Program-made: the position numbers and the translations under genes
Notes under the pieces: generated by a model
What the model saw: only the letters and a program-made list of their open reading frames with translations
Database searches by the model: none
Told to the model about the DNA's origin: nothing
Assembly: GCF_000409775.1 (NCBI RefSeq)
Contig: NZ_KE332377.1
Coordinates: 496,001 to 560,000 of the forward strand
Source of the DNA: Litchfieldella anticariensis FP35 = DSM 16096
GTDB taxonomy: Bacteria > Pseudomonadota > Gammaproteobacteria > Pseudomonadales > Halomonadaceae
Direction: 5' to 3'
Length of the DNA: 64,000 bases
Shown: one piece after another, positions 51,314-61,900 of the stretch
How the letters are laid out: the number at the start of each line of letters is the position of its first letter
Position numbering within the stretch: position 1 is the first letter of the stretch

Positions 51314-52600
51314 TTAAAGTCTCAAATCCGCATCACCATTACCCAACATGTACTTGAGATCATAGAGCACGTGCTCGGGCTTGCCCCAGGTGCGAATGCG
51401 GGTAGTGCCAAGATCACGGAATTCGCGGTGGGCAACGGCAAGGATCACGGCGTCATAGGCACCGTCCTGTGGGTAGTCGACCGGCCGGATGCCGTATTGA
51501 AGTACTGCATCGTCGATATTGGCATGGGGGTCGTAGACATCCACGCTGACATTGAAGTCGGCCAGTTCATGGATAATGTCAATCACCCGAGTGTTGCGTA
51601 GGTCGGGACAGTTCTCCTTGAAGGTCAGACCCAGTATCAGCACTCGCGAGCCTTGTGCGTGAATGCGTTGCTTGATCATCTGCTTGACCAGTTGGCCAGC
51701 CACATAGGCACCCATGCCATCGTTAATGCGCCGACCGGAGAGGATGACTTCCGGGTGGTAGCCGACCTGCTGAGCCTTGTGGGTCAGGTAATAGGGGTCG
51801 ACCCCGATGCAGTGGCCACCCACCAAGCCAGGGCGGAAGGGCAGGAAGTTCCACTTGGTACCGGCTGCCTGCAACACTTCTTCGGTGTCAATGTGCAGAC
51901 GATTGAAGATCATCGCCAGTTCGTTGATCAGGGCGATATTCACGTCGCGCTGAGTATTTTCGATGACCTTGGCCGCTTCGGCGACGCGGATGGAACTGGC
52001 CTTGAAGGTACCTGCAGTGATGACCGATGCGTAGAGTTTATCGATAAAATCAGCTACTTCTGGGGTCGAACCTGATGTCACCTTGCGAATGGTGGTGACA
52101 CGATGTTCCTTGTCACCCGGGTTAATGCGTTCGGGGCTGTAACCGGCGAAGAAGTTGACATTGTAGCTTAGCCCCGAGACCCGTTCGATGACTGGGATGC
52201 ATACTTCTTCGGTAGCGCCGGGATACACCGTGGATTCGTAGATGACTACATCACCCTTGTTCACGACTTGGCCAACGATCTCGCTGGCCTTGATCAAGGG
52301 CGTCAGGTCAGGGCAATGCTGATTATCGATCGGTGTGGGAACTGTCACGATATACACATTGCATTGATGTAACGCCTCTACTTCATGGCTGAAACTTAAC
52401 TGATTCGCCTGTCGGAGGTGGTCTTGTTCAACCTCTAGGGTCACATCAATGGCATCGTTGAGTTGAGCGATACGCTGGCTATTGATATCGAATCCTACGG
52501 TTGGTATGTGCTTGCCGAACTCTACCGCCAGCGGAAGCCCGACATAGCCTAGGCCGATGACTGCCACGTGAACCTTTTTCAGATCCAGTGTCATATCCAT
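51314..52600 (-). CDS. tviB: UDP-N-acetylhexosamine 6-dehydrogenase (TviB/WbpA type)
   Basis: A 428-residue nucleotide-sugar dehydrogenase. [20 protein letters not shown] (about residues 13-32) binds [20 protein letters not shown] (about 155-171) is typical of UDP-GlcNAc/GalNAc dehydrogenases, and [18 protein letters not shown] (about 254-271) contains the catalytic Cys. [17 protein letters not shown] (about 322-338) is the C-terminal UDP-binding block. It oxidises a UDP-HexNAc to the uronic acid in two NAD-dependent steps. GAGGAA nine bases before the ATG at 52600 decides the start. It follows the CapD/WbpM-like gene on the same strand, 35 bases apart, and both supply EPS precursors. Confidence 0.92.
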   Translation of the reverse strand: MDMTLDLKKVHVAVIGLGYVGLPLAVEFGKHIPTVGFDINSQRIAQLNDAIDVTLEVEQDHLRQANQLSFSHEVEALHQCNVYIVTVPTPIDNQHCPDLTPLIKASEIVGQVVNKGDVVIYESTVYPGATEEVCIPVIERVSGLSYNVNFFAGYSPERINPGDKEHRVTTIRKVTSGSTPEVADFIDKLYASVITAGTFKASSIRVAEAAKVIENTQRDVNIALINELAMIFNRLHIDTEEVLQAAGTKWNFLPFRPGLVGGHCIGVDPYYLTHKAQQVGYHPEVILSGRRINDGMGAYVAGQLVKQMIKQRIHAQGSRVLILGLTFKENCPDLRNTRVIDIIHELADFNVSVDVYDPHANIDDAVLQYGIRPVDYPQDGAYDAVILAVAHREFRDLGTTRIRTWGKPEHVLYDLKYMLGNGDADLRL

Positions 52601-52635
52601 GTTCCAGTTTCCTCGCAACAATCAGGTGAAAGGGA

Positions 52636-54648
52636 TCACAAGTGGGTACCACCTTTGGCCAGCGACACAGCGGATACTTTGAGCAAGTCTGTGTTCATAT
52701 CGGCCTGTTCGGTCGGGCTGGATCGAAGGGGCTTGATGGCTCGGACAGCCGGTACGTCGCATTCCTGCCATACCAGGTCAGCGATCGGGCCTGCTGGGTG
52801 ATAGGCGGTCGGTGCCTGTTGCAATAACTGACGGATCCATTCGTGCTGAGCGTTGGACACGGCCATATAGAGCTGTTGCAGATAAGCATTAAGCTCCGGC
52901 CATCCCCAAAACGTTTCGTCGGCGGTCATGATTCTGGGGTGGACGGTCTGGGTCACGTTTTCCCCGATGAGAAGTTCTTCGTAGAGCTTTTCTCCGGGGC
53001 GCAGGCCGCTATAAGTTATGGCAATATCACCCCCGGGATTGTCCTCGGTAATCATCTCGAGTCCCGACAGGCGTATCATCTGACGAGCCAACTCGGCGAT
53101 CTTGACCGGTTCGCCCATGTCGAGCACGAAAACATCCCCACCACGCCCCATGGCGCCGGCCTGGATTACCAACTGGGCGGCTTCGGGAATCGTCATGAAG
53201 TAGCGGGTGATCTCCGGGTGGGTCACCGTGATTGGCCCGCCCGCCTTGATCTGTTGGTAGAATAACGGCACCACCGAACCGGAGGAGCCCAGCACATTAC
53301 CGAATCGCACCATACAGAAGCGTGTGGTCTGCTGGTGATTGGCCAATGCCTGACAGATCAGTTCAGCTAGACGCTTGGTGGTGCCCATCACATTAGTGGG
53401 GCGGACTGCTTTGTCCGTGGAGACGAGAACAAAAGTTTCCACATTACAATCGATTGCCGCACGAGCTATTTCCAAAGTGCCATAGACATTGTTGCGAATG
53501 CCTTCCACAACATTGTGCTCCACGATGGGTACATGCTTGTAGGCAGCTGCATGATAAATGGTTTGGACTTGGAAGGTGCGTATCAGGGCTTCCATACGTG
53601 GGCGTTGTTGCACGGAGCCGAGCAATGCCTTGATTGATATCGTCAGATTTTGTGACTGAATGAGTTGTCGTAGTTCATTCTCGATGCTGTAGAGCGCATA
53701 TTCGCAGACCTCTACCAGCACGAGATACCGAGGTTGTTGTGTAATTATTTGCCTGCAAAGCTCAGAACCAATCGAACCTCCGGCTCCTGTTACCATGACC
53801 ACCTTTCCACGGATATTAGCATCTAACAGTGCCTGATTGGGTGGAATAGGATCTCTTCCCAGAAGATCTTCGATAGCAATATCGCGAATTTCGTTTATAC
53901 GGGCGCGTCCAGAAACAACATCATCCATTCCCGGTATTGTCTGCACTGGTATCGGTAAGGTTTCGAGTGACCTCAATATCTCACGACGCCGGGCTCTTGT
54001 GGTGCTTGGCATGGCGAGTAATATACGATCAACCCCGTAGTATGCGACAAGACGAGGCAGATCATTCGGAGAGTAAACCTTCAACCCCTCAACGAGTGTG
54101 CCATGCATGCCACGCCAGTCATCGATGAAGGCAACGGGGACATACTCACAGCCGTGACTCAAGGAGGTGGCCAAATGAGAGCCAGCAGCGCCAGCGCCAT
54201 AAATCACGATACGAGTCTTATGACGCATTAGGCTGTGTAGGTAAATACCGCGAAGAAAGAAGCGGATGCCACCTACCGTCAGCAATCCCAGCATGGCATA
54301 GATGGAAGGGACCGTGATGGGATGAACCAAGCCTAGGAGGTGGCTAGTGATCCCGAGAGCTATGGCAGATACTGCCACGCCAGCCAAGACGACTTGCAAG
54401 GCCTTCAGGCTGATGTAGCGTATGACGGCACGATAGAAGCCCAGCCATATGAAGATCAATATAGTGATAGGAGCTGTTACTGTCAGCGCAAACCATGTAT
54501 TCCACTCGAAGATTGGCGACCAATTATCCAGCCGCAGCATCATGGCGCCCAAGAAACTCCCAGCTAGAAGAATGATATCAACCATTACTTGAATGATCCG
54601 CTTTTGCCTGCGCGGCAAACGGAATAACTGTTCCATCGTCTGGATCAT
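52636..54648 (-). CDS. Membrane nucleoside-diphosphate-sugar 4,6-dehydratase (WbpM/CapD type)
   Basis: A 670-residue protein. Four N-terminal membrane helices (about residues 17-130) and a CoA-binding-like Rossmann region (VIYGAGAAGSHLA, about 149-161) precede the SDR dehydratase domain. That domain has VMVTGAGGSIGSELCRQI (about 284-301), FVLVSTDKAVRPTNVMGTTKR (about 402-422; M/T-x3-K in place of Y-x3-K) and PGEKLYEELL (about 548-557). This is the FlaA1/WbpM/CapD family of UDP-GlcNAc 4,6-dehydratases that feed QuiNAc, FucNAc or bacillosamine synthesis. Its product could be used by the aminotransferase at 11216. It is the first gene of a minus-strand pair with the dehydrogenase. Confidence 0.92.
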   Translation of the reverse strand: MIQTMEQLFRLPRRQKRIIQVMVDIILLAGSFLGAMMLRLDNWSPIFEWNTWFALTVTAPITILIFIWLGFYRAVIRYISLKALQVVLAGVAVSAIALGITSHLLGLVHPITVPSIYAMLGLLTVGGIRFFLRGIYLHSLMRHKTRIVIYGAGAAGSHLATSLSHGCEYVPVAFIDDWRGMHGTLVEGLKVYSPNDLPRLVAYYGVDRILLAMPSTTRARRREILRSLETLPIPVQTIPGMDDVVSGRARINEIRDIAIEDLLGRDPIPPNQALLDANIRGKVVMVTGAGGSIGSELCRQIITQQPRYLVLVEVCEYALYSIENELRQLIQSQNLTISIKALLGSVQQRPRMEALIRTFQVQTIYHAAAYKHVPIVEHNVVEGIRNNVYGTLEIARAAIDCNVETFVLVSTDKAVRPTNVMGTTKRLAELICQALANHQQTTRFCMVRFGNVLGSSGSVVPLFYQQIKAGGPITVTHPEITRYFMTIPEAAQLVIQAGAMGRGGDVFVLDMGEPVKIAELARQMIRLSGLEMITEDNPGGDIAITYSGLRPGEKLYEELLIGENVTQTVHPRIMTADETFWGWPELNAYLQQLYMAVSNAQHEWIRQLLQQAPTAYHPAGPIADLVWQECDVPAVRAIKPLRSSPTEQADMNTDLLKVSAVSLAKGGTHL

Positions 54649-55275
54649 CGCAACATCCCTTTATAATTTCTTGCCATTAGAATTAGGATTGTTTCATATG
54701 TATTTTTTGCCTATTTCATTACAGACCTAATTTTATTAGGAATATCATGGGGGTGGGCTGGTGGCGTGTTTTTTATGGCGTTTTATTTCAACTTTTTAGT
54801 GGTAACTCAATGTTAATTACCTTGTAAGGCTAAGATAAAAACCCAACTCTCCCAAGTTGAATTTTCTAATGGGTTGTTTTGAGAGATGGGCAGGATAATG
54901 AGTGATGGGAGTGATGGGGAGTGCTTTCCGAAGTAATGAAGAAAGTCATTTTTAAGTATGCAATGATTAAGAAAGGCTGGAGACTGAAGTGTTGAATCAA
55001 TCTATTGTATGATATGTTTAATTTTCCAAGCCTGATTGCTATTCATTTTTTGGGTTTTATCCATTTTATTATCGATTCATGATCCCATGACAAAAGTTTT
55101 GAGAAGATAGTGATAGATAACTCATCTGATGTGATGAGACGTCTATTTCTGGAGAGAAACGCCAAGCAGTCTAGCTGGAGCCATGCCCGGTGCTACGCTA
55201 TAAAATATCGGGTGATAGATACCAATAAAACGCTGGTGGAATTCAACATACCAGTTCATAGCAGGATATGGACGC
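54649..55275. other. AT-rich divergent intergenic region
   Basis: A 627-base gap between the divergently transcribed dehydratase and O-antigen-ligase-like genes, strongly AT-rich. It must hold promoters for both directions, but I cannot assign convincing hexamers. A possible reading frame from a GTG at 55110 (72 codons, running into the ligase gene in another frame) has no recognisable features and no good ribosome-binding site, so it is not called. No repeats or RNA genes were seen. Confidence 0.5.
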
Positions 55276-56571
55276 ATGATGGTGGATGGGAAATGGTTGC
55301 CGGTATCCCCCCTTTGGCAGCGTCTTAATACCTTGCTGCTGTTCGCTTTTGTTGCGCTGTTGATTGTGGTGCCCTGGGGATACGCAGTGGTGCCGCTGTT
55401 GGTAGCGATAGTGGCGCTGATGGGGTGGACGGACTCTCTCGGCCCTGGAAGGCGATTATGTGGCCTTGATGGCCAGGACGTGGGATGGTGTCTGACGTTG
55501 CTGACATTTGGTGGGGTATGGCTGCTCGATGTATGGCGCACTGGCTATTGGCCAGTTGGTGAGGGTAACCAAGGAGTGGCGTTACCGCTGTGGCCTCTCT
55601 TGGCAATATTGCTGTTGATCTGGCTGCGTCGCTATCCACCGTCGATAAAAGGCTGGTGGCTGAGTGTTGGGTGTGCCGCATTGACCGTTGGAGCCATCGC
55701 GCTCTTTGAGCGGTGGGTACTAGGTCACGATCGTGCCAGCAATGGCATCAATTCGATCCCGTTTGGCAACCTATCCTTGCTGATGGGAGTCTTGTCATTG
55801 GTTGCGCTGTTATGGTTGATGGAACGGCAGCAGCGTACTCGTCACTTTCATGTCGTTTGGCTGTACTTGGCCTTGGCTGCTGTATTGGCTGGCATGATGG
55901 CATCGTTGCTTTCCGGCACACGAGGAGGGTGGATCGCGATGCCGTTGCTGTTATGGCTGATTTTTCGGACCTATCGTGAGGTGTTGTCCCAGATGCATCT
56001 TCGCCTTGCTGGGGGCGCGATCCTTGGTCTTGTGCTGTTGGTGGCGTTGTTACCGCAGTCGGGTGTGACGCAGCGGTTGGTTGAGACGGCAGTTGACATA
56101 CAGCAGTACTGGACTGGAGAGAGCGCTGATGGTTCTATCGGAGTGCGTCTGGAATTGTGGCGAGGGGGCGCGGTGCTGTTTTCACAAGCCCCTCTGGCGG
56201 GTTGGGGAGAGGGGCGAATGGAGGTTGCTCGTGATGATATGGTGGCTGAAGGAGCATTGGATAAGGGCGCCAGCCTGCATGATCAGCTGCATAGCGATAT
56301 CATCGATACCGCAGCTCGTCGGGGTTTGCTGGGATTGATGGCGCTGGGAATGTTGTATGGGGTGCCATTATGGTCGTTTGCCCAATTCCTCCGACATTCC
56401 GATCCCGATATTCGTGCCTTGGCGCTGGCGGGTGTACTCATTCCGGTGGCCTTCATCGATTTCGGCCTGACACAATCCATGCTGCGAGATGTGCGGGGTT
56501 TGGCCGGTTATCTTGGGTTGAGTATAGGGTTGTGGGCAGTGCTAAAAGGGAGAATAAATAGAGTAAACTGA
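55276..56571 (+). CDS. O-antigen ligase family (WaaL/Wzy_C) membrane protein
   Basis: A 431-residue polytopic protein with about 11 hydrophobic helices. LLSGTRGGWIAMPLLLWLIF (about residues 212-231) contains the conserved Arg region of the Wzy_C domain. A long periplasmic loop (about 270-340) has SIGVRLELWRGGAVLFSQAPLAGWGEG and the HDQLHSDIID motif, with His-Asp at the position of the ligase H-N pair. It may ligate polysaccharide to a lipid or protein acceptor, or polymerise repeat units. It is the second protein of this family in the window (the other is at 3823). AGGAT about nine bases upstream and two adjacent ATG codons make the start uncertain by one residue. Confidence 0.85.
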   Translation: MMVDGKWLPVSPLWQRLNTLLLFAFVALLIVVPWGYAVVPLLVAIVALMGWTDSLGPGRRLCGLDGQDVGWCLTLLTFGGVWLLDVWRTGYWPVGEGNQGVALPLWPLLAILLLIWLRRYPPSIKGWWLSVGCAALTVGAIALFERWVLGHDRASNGINSIPFGNLSLLMGVLSLVALLWLMERQQRTRHFHVVWLYLALAAVLAGMMASLLSGTRGGWIAMPLLLWLIFRTYREVLSQMHLRLAGGAILGLVLLVALLPQSGVTQRLVETAVDIQQYWTGESADGSIGVRLELWRGGAVLFSQAPLAGWGEGRMEVARDDMVAEGALDKGASLHDQLHSDIIDTAARRGLLGLMALGMLYGVPLWSFAQFLRHSDPDIRALALAGVLIPVAFIDFGLTQSMLRDVRGLAGYLGLSIGLWAVLKGRINRVN

Positions 56572-56613
56572 TGTCTTGATGCCATGAATCGATATCGCCA
56601 AAGGGAGTTGGCC

Positions 56614-58035
56614 ATGCCGGACCTTCGTTTCACCCATCATGGCGCCGTGAATGGTGTCACCGGTAGTTGCCATCAGTTGCATATCGATGATCGGCGCTCG
56701 ATATTGATCGATTGCGGCCTGTTTCAAGGCGATGAAGCGGGTAGCGAAGACGGCATGGCACGTCACCGTATCGAGTTCTCGTTGCAAGGTGTATTGGCCC
56801 TGGTGGTGACTCATGTCCATATCGATCACATCGGCCGCTTGCCCTATTTGTTCGCCGCTGGCTTCGAAGGGCCGATCTTGTGTAGTCAACCTTCCGCAAG
56901 GCTACTGCCACTGGTAATAGAAGATGCCTTGCGCGTAGGGTTCACCCATGATCGCGATCTGATCGAACGTTTTCTTGAGCGCGTCAATCGGCAGATCGTT
57001 CCCTTGGCATACCGTGAGTGGTATGTACTACTGGATGATGAGCAATCCCTGGTCAAGATCAGGTTGCGCCGCGCTGGCCATATCCTAGGCTCGGCTTATG
57101 TCGAAGCGGAGGTCTTCGACAAGGCAAGCCGGCTCTCGCAACGCATCGTGTTTTCCGGCGATCTGGGAGCGCCGTATTCACCGTTGCTGTCGGCACCGGA
57201 GGCTCCGTATGGTGCTGATGTGGTGGTATTGGAAAGTACCTACGGCAATCGGCAACATGAGGATCGCCGTCATCGACGACAACGCCTGCAATCCGCCATC
57301 GAGCGAGCACTGGCAGACGGCGGCACGGTGTTGATTCCTGCATTCAGTATCGGGCGCACCCAAGAACTTCTCTACGAGTTGGAAGGCATCATCCACCGTG
57401 CCAGGGGAAAAGGGGATAGCGCGTCAGGGTATTGGGATCGCCTCGAGATCATCGTCGATTCACCCCTGGCATCGCGTTTTACTCGTGTCTACCGTGAGTT
57501 GGAACCATTCTGGAATGAGGAAGCTCACCGGCGTGTGCATGCTGGGCGTCATCCGTTGGACTTCGACAGCCTTTATACCGTTAACTCACATGAGGATCAC
57601 GAACGGACCGTCGCTTATCTGGCTGAAAGCTTACGCCCAGCGGTGGTCATCGCGGCAAGCGGCATGGCGGCAGGCGGGCGTATCGTCAACTATTTGAAGG
57701 CGATGCTCGAGGAGCCACGCCACAATGTGCTGTTCGTCGGCTATCAAGCAGCGGGAACGCCGGGACGTGCCATTCAGGAATATGGCCCAAAAGGCGGTTG
57801 GGTAGAACTGGAGGGCAAGCGCTATACCGTTCGTGCTGGTGTCGAGAGTCTGGGTGGCTACTCGGCGCATGCCGATCAACGCGATCTGTTGAATTTCATT
57901 CGTCGCATGCAGCGCTGGCCACGTGAAGTGCGCTTGGTACACGGAGACAATGATGCCAAGCAGGCCTTGAAAAAAGCGCTACGACGTATGGCCAGGGAGA
58001 GGGGGCAGCGACTCGATGTGATGGTGCCGGAATGA
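56614..58035 (+). CDS. Beta-CASP metallo-beta-lactamase fold hydrolase (RNA-processing type)
   Basis: A 473-residue protein. GAVNGVTGSCHQLHI (about residues 10-24) and VVTHVHIDHIGRLPYL (about 70-85, with H-x-H-x-D-H) are the metallo-beta-lactamase motifs. FSGDLGAPYSPLL follows, and VVLESTYGNR (about 211-220) starts the beta-CASP domain, ending with AASGMAAGGRIVNYL and YSAHADQRDLL (the last His). The family includes YsnH/CPSF-73-like RNA nucleases such as TTHA0252. Role in the EPS region is unclear; it may be an unrelated housekeeping gene at the cluster edge. GGGAG seven bases before the ATG at 56614 favours this start over the ATG at 56584. Confidence 0.87.
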   Translation: MPDLRFTHHGAVNGVTGSCHQLHIDDRRSILIDCGLFQGDEAGSEDGMARHRIEFSLQGVLALVVTHVHIDHIGRLPYLFAAGFEGPILCSQPSARLLPLVIEDALRVGFTHDRDLIERFLERVNRQIVPLAYREWYVLLDDEQSLVKIRLRRAGHILGSAYVEAEVFDKASRLSQRIVFSGDLGAPYSPLLSAPEAPYGADVVVLESTYGNRQHEDRRHRRQRLQSAIERALADGGTVLIPAFSIGRTQELLYELEGIIHRARGKGDSASGYWDRLEIIVDSPLASRFTRVYRELEPFWNEEAHRRVHAGRHPLDFDSLYTVNSHEDHERTVAYLAESLRPAVVIAASGMAAGGRIVNYLKAMLEEPRHNVLFVGYQAAGTPGRAIQEYGPKGGWVELEGKRYTVRAGVESLGGYSAHADQRDLLNFIRRMQRWPREVRLVHGDNDAKQALKKALRRMARERGQRLDVMVPE

Positions 58036-58041
58036 TGTCAT

Positions 58042-58069
58042 GTCCAGGCCAATGACTTCTGGCATGGAC
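58042..58069. terminator. Inverted repeat between convergent genes
   Basis: GTCCAGGCCA and TGGCATGGAC pair with one mismatch around an eight-base loop in the 70-base gap between the metallo-hydrolase and the convergent FadR-type regulator. T-rich sequence (ACTTTTCGTTTCC) lies about 20 bases on. It may act as a bidirectional terminator. Confidence 0.4.
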
Positions 58070-58105
58070 TCGGAGTATTGCGAGACTTTTCGTTTCCTTG
58101 AGCAC

Positions 58106-58942
58106 TTAACGTTTTTCCGTTGGGCGATAGGAGCGCAGCGCCAGGTATTCGGCACTTTGGTCCTGATCGCTCGGCTTTCCCACCTTGAGAAATTCCCTGA
58201 CCAGCATTGCCTCTCGAGTTTCCATGAGTTGCTGCGCGGCTTGCATGTGTTCGGCCATGATGGCGCGAGCGCCCTCTGCATCCCATTCACGCAGGGCATG
58301 CAGCAGTCGGCTCTGATAATCCAGGCCTTTGTGACGCAGTTCCGGATAAGGCTGATCGTAGATGCGTTGGCACACGGTGAGGTTCATCAGCAACTCGAGG
58401 GGAAAGCGGCACATCATGGCCATCAGTGGGTTGGGACTGTATTCCACTAACACCAGATGGAACTCCAATTCCTTCATGCGCTGCGTGCGTTCTTCCTCCA
58501 ACGAGGTGGGGGGCGAACTATAGAAAGCCATGACGTTTTCCAGGCGTTGGAACGCGGCATCGTCCAGTAATCCGGTAATGCTGGCGACCAGTGATGGTTC
58601 GAGCTGTTTACGGATCTCGTAGATGTCATGGATGGTGGGGGGGCGAAAGAAGAAGTAGTTACTGAGCAATTCCAGTGTACGTTCGGTGCTGACTTCGGCA
58701 AGAAAGGTCCCACCCTGGGGTCCGGTACGAGTCTGGATCAGTCCTTGGGATTCCAGCGCACGCAAGGCTTCGCGTATGGTGCCTTTGGAAGCGTCGAGCG
58801 TTTCGATCAGGTGATGTTCATGGGGAAGTCGGTCGCCCGGGCGCAGCCCCTGCTGAGCGATATAATCCTTGATGGCTTCGCCGATGACATCGGTGCGTTT
58901 GCGTCTTGGCGTGTTAGTCACTGGCTGTTGGGGTTGTGTCAT
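58106..58942 (-). CDS. GntR/FadR-family transcriptional regulator
   Basis: A 278-residue regulator. A winged helix occupies residues about 15-80 (IGEAIKDYIAQQGLRPGDRLPHE, then SKGTIREALRALESQGLIQTRTG, where the T-x-R-E-A-L-R-x-L-E motif is typical of GntR). An all-helical FCD ligand-binding domain follows (about 95-245). FadR-type members usually respond to small carboxylic acids. Its start overlaps the stop of the ATPase gene (ATGA), so it is the last gene of the peptide-transporter operon and probably controls it. The effector is unknown. Confidence 0.92.
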   Translation of the reverse strand: MTQPQQPVTNTPRRKRTDVIGEAIKDYIAQQGLRPGDRLPHEHHLIETLDASKGTIREALRALESQGLIQTRTGPQGGTFLAEVSTERTLELLSNYFFFRPPTIHDIYEIRKQLEPSLVASITGLLDDAAFQRLENVMAFYSSPPTSLEEERTQRMKELEFHLVLVEYSPNPLMAMMCRFPLELLMNLTVCQRIYDQPYPELRHKGLDYQSRLLHALREWDAEGARAIMAEHMQAAQQLMETREAMLVREFLKVGKPSDQDQSAEYLALRSYRPTEKR

Positions 58943-59979
58943 CTCGATGTCTCGTCAACGGAAGTCCGGGAATCTCGGGAGAGTGGTTCCCTGGCGGGAA
59001 ACAGGCAGGCTACCCGATGGATGTTGGAGGTATCCAGTTTGGATTGGCTTGAAAAGGCCTCCAGCAGTGGACGCCTGGCCCGGCAGGCTTCTTGTGCTTG
59101 AGGGCAGCGTGGGGCAAAGGCACAACCCGAGGGCGGTGCCAGGGGATCGGGCAATTCCGCATCACTGGACTCAGCGACAATGGGAGGGCCACCAGGTATC
59201 GGTGCGCTGGCGATCAACAGCCGAGTGTAGTGATGCGCAGGTGATTGAAACAGTTGTCGGGCTGGAGCCTGTTCGATGATGCGCCCAAAATACATCACGG
59301 CGATACGGTCACTGATGGTCTCGACGACCGAGAGGTCGTGACTGATGAACAGGTAAGTAAGGTCGAACTCGGACTTGAGGCGCTTGAGCAACTTGAGTAC
59401 TTGGGCTTGTATCGAGACATCCAGTGCCGAAACGGGCTCATCGAGCACCAATACCTTGGGTTCGGCAGCCAGGGCCCGGGCAATACCAATGCGCTGCGCT
59501 TGGCCGCCGGAGAACTCATGTGGATAGCGGGTGATGAATTCCGGACGCAAATTAACGATTTCCAGCAGCTCCGCGAGCCGCGTTTCCAGGGCATGCCCAT
59601 GTAGACCCCGTAAGTGACGCAACGGGGCCGCAAGAATATCGCGAATGCGTAGGCGTGGGTTTAATGAGCTCAATGGATCCTGAAATACATACTGGATGTG
59701 GCGCGACAAGGCACGGCGATCGTCTCGGATCATGGCCTGGAGATCGTTACCTTCATAGAAGATACGACCCTTGGTAGGAGTGTCGAGACCGACCAGCATC
59801 CGAGCCAGGGTCGACTTGCCGCAGCCAGACTCCCCTACGATACCCAGCGTTTCACCGCGCATGACTTGCAGGTCGACCTCTTGCACCGCGTGTACGCCAG
59901 GCCTATCAAGGCCAAACCAACGCTTGCCTCCGCCAAAGGTGCGTGAAAGCCCGGAGATATCGAGCAGCGGTTCAATCAT
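58939..59979 (-). CDS. Dipeptide/oligopeptide ABC transporter ATP-binding protein (DppF/OppF type)
   Basis: A 346-residue ATPase. Walker [10 protein letters not shown] (about residues 49-57), signature [16 protein letters not shown] (about 155-170), Walker [13 protein letters not shown] (about 179-190) and the switch His in [10 protein letters not shown] are intact. The C-terminal oligo_HPY domain includes [17 protein letters not shown], with the Cys residues common in this family (possible Fe-S or Zn site). It energises peptide uptake together with the fused permease-ATPase upstream. Four- to eight-base overlaps with both neighbours show translational coupling. Confidence 0.93.
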   Translation of the reverse strand: MIEPLLDISGLSRTFGGGKRWFGLDRPGVHAVQEVDLQVMRGETLGIVGESGCGKSTLARMLVGLDTPTKGRIFYEGNDLQAMIRDDRRALSRHIQYVFQDPLSSLNPRLRIRDILAAPLRHLRGLHGHALETRLAELLEIVNLRPEFITRYPHEFSGGQAQRIGIARALAAEPKVLVLDEPVSALDVSIQAQVLKLLKRLKSEFDLTYLFISHDLSVVETISDRIAVMYFGRIIEQAPARQLFQSPAHHYTRLLIASAPIPGGPPIVAESSDAELPDPLAPPSGCAFAPRCPQAQEACRARRPLLEAFSSQSKLDTSNIHRVACLFPAREPLSRDSRTSVDETSR

Positions 59980-61900
59980 GTTCGATTCCTTCCGAGATCT
60001 TGGCCGTGAGCCCCAATGGCTTGATGCAGCGCACTTGCCGTTCTTTATCGGTGGCGATTAGTTCGATATTGCCTTCTCGGCAACGTGGTTCCGCCAGGTC
60101 GCAGCGCTCGGCGAAGGCGCACCCCGCTGGCAGGGCGTTGGCCGGCGGCGGTAAGCCTGGAATGGCGGCAGGTTCGTGATCTGGCTCGCCCAAACGCGGT
60201 ACGCAATCGATCAAGCGTTGTGTATAAGGGTGCCGGGGATTGTCGAGGATCTCCTGGGTAGGGCCGATTTCGACGATACGGCCGGCGTACATCACCGCGA
60301 CTCGGTCGCAAACTTGAGATACCACACCGAAATCGTGAGTGATGAACAATACCGAGGTGCCTTTCTCCTCACGTAGGTGCTGAATCAAGCTCAGGATTTG
60401 GGCTTGAACGGTGACATCCAGGGCCGTGGTCGGTTCATCGGCGATGATCAGTTCTGGGTCGTTGGCCAGCGCCATGGCAATACCCACCCGCTGGCGCATG
60501 CCCCCTGATAGCTCATGAGGATATTGGCTGGCACGCTGTTCGGGATTGGGAATACGCACTTGTCCCAGCAATTTGACCGCTAGCTCGCGGGCTGCAGGGT
60601 GCGACAAGGGTTGATGCTGTCGGATCGCCTCGACGAGTTGGTCGCCAACCTTGATCAATGGGTGTAGCGTCGACAGCGGGTCCTGAAACACATAGGCGAC
60701 GTCATTACCGCGAATATGGCGGATCTCGCGTGGTTTGAGGCTCAACAGGTCTCGTGATGGCTGGTGGCGTGAATGTAGATGGATATCGCCACCGTTAATG
60801 ATGCCGGGTGGCGAGGCCACCAGTCCCAATAGCGAGAGAGCCGTGACTGATTTGCCTGAACCGGATTCGCCAACCAGTCCCAAGCATTCGTTGGGCTGGA
60901 TCGTGAAGCTGACACCGTTGACGGCATGATATCGCTGGCGACCGACTTCGAAGTCGGTACGCAGGTCGTCGACACGAAGCAGTGCCGTGTCTCGAGACTT
61001 TTGAGGGGCCGCGCCGGAGGACTCGTGGCGGCGGATCCGGGTCATTGGTGCCGGGCGTGACAAGGCGCCGGATTTCAATCTCGGGTCCAGAGCGTCACGC
61101 ACTCCGTCACCCAGTAAGTTGATACTCATCACCAGTATGAAGATGACGAGGCCTGGCAGGGTGGCGACATGCGGCGCATTGATCATCATGCGGCGACCTT
61201 CGCCGAGCATGGAGCCAAGATCCGCCTGGGGAGGTTGGGCTCCCAGGCCAAGGAAGCTGAGGCCGGCGGTTTCGAGGATCATCCACCCCACCGTGGTGGA
61301 GAGTGTGATGACGATCACTGGTAGCACGTTGGGCAGGATCTCGGTCGCCAGGATGCGAGTATTCCCCTTGCCCGATAGCCGTGCGGCATCGATGAACTCG
61401 CGATGGGCGATGCCCACGGTGGCGCCGCGAATGTTGCGAGCGAAGAAAGGAATATTGACGATGGCGATGGCGTATAGCGCATTCATCAGGCCCGGCCCCA
61501 GTACGGCCACGATGGCTAGCGCCAGCAAGATGTAAGGAAAGGCCATCAGCATGTCGATGCCGCGCATCAGCGTGTTGTCGGTACGTCCGCCGAAATACCC
61601 AGCAAGAATGCCGATCAGAGAGCCAAGCAAGGCGGCAACCAGTGAAGCGGCGATACCAACGGCAAGGCTGATGCGCATGCCCCATAACAGCCGTGACAAA
61701 ATATCACGCCCCAACTGATCGGTGCCTAGCCAGTGTCCCTCGGAAAAGAGCGGCTGCAGCCGGTTGGCTGGGTCCGTGATATTGGGGTCGAGCAGTGGCA
61801 GTAGTGGGGTAACCAGAGCCAAGAGCAGCAACAGCAGTAGCATCAAGGCACCGAAAGCGGCCAGGCGGTTGCGAGCGAGGAGTCTGATGAAGGCCATCAT
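59972..61900 (-). CDS. Fused peptide ABC permease-ATPase (DppC-DppD type)
   Basis: A 642-residue protein joining two normally separate subunits. Residues about 1-280 are a DppC-like permease with six helices and the EAA-type loop ([24 protein letters not shown], about 165-188). After a short linker, residues about 310-640 are a DppD-like ATPase with GESGSGKS (about 349-356), [16 protein letters not shown] (about 463-478), [12 protein letters not shown] (about 485-496) and the Cys-containing C-terminal domain. The frame is continuous through the junction without a stop. Fusions of this kind are known among such transporters but are less common than separate genes. Confidence 0.92.
   Translation of the reverse strand: MMAFIRLLARNRLAAFGALMLLLLLLLALVTPLLPLLDPNITDPANRLQPLFSEGHWLGTDQLGRDILSRLLWGMRISLAVGIAASLVAALLGSLIGILAGYFGGRTDNTLMRGIDMLMAFPYILLALAIVAVLGPGLMNALYAIAIVNIPFFARNIRGATVGIAHREFIDAARLSGKGNTRILATEILPNVLPVIVITLSTTVGWMILETAGLSFLGLGAQPPQADLGSMLGEGRRMMINAPHVATLPGLVIFILVMSINLLGDGVRDALDPRLKSGALSRPAPMTRIRRHESSGAAPQKSRDTALLRVDDLRTDFEVGRQRYHAVNGVSFTIQPNECLGLVGESGSGKSVTALSLLGLVASPPGIINGGDIHLHSRHQPSRDLLSLKPREIRHIRGNDVAYVFQDPLSTLHPLIKVGDQLVEAIRQHQPLSHPAARELAVKLLGQVRIPNPEQRASQYPHELSGGMRQRVGIAMALANDPELIIADEPTTALDVTVQAQILSLIQHLREEKGTSVLFITHDFGVVSQVCDRVAVMYAGRIVEIGPTQEILDNPRHPYTQRLIDCVPRLGEPDHEPAAIPGLPPPANALPAGCAFAERCDLAEPRCREGNIELIATDKERQVRCIKPLGLTAKISEGIEHD

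Noticed and set aside
55110-55328. Possible 72-codon gene from a GTG before the O-antigen-ligase-like gene
   Set aside because: No recognisable domain, weak ribosome-binding site, and its 3' end overlaps the start of a well-supported gene in another frame.
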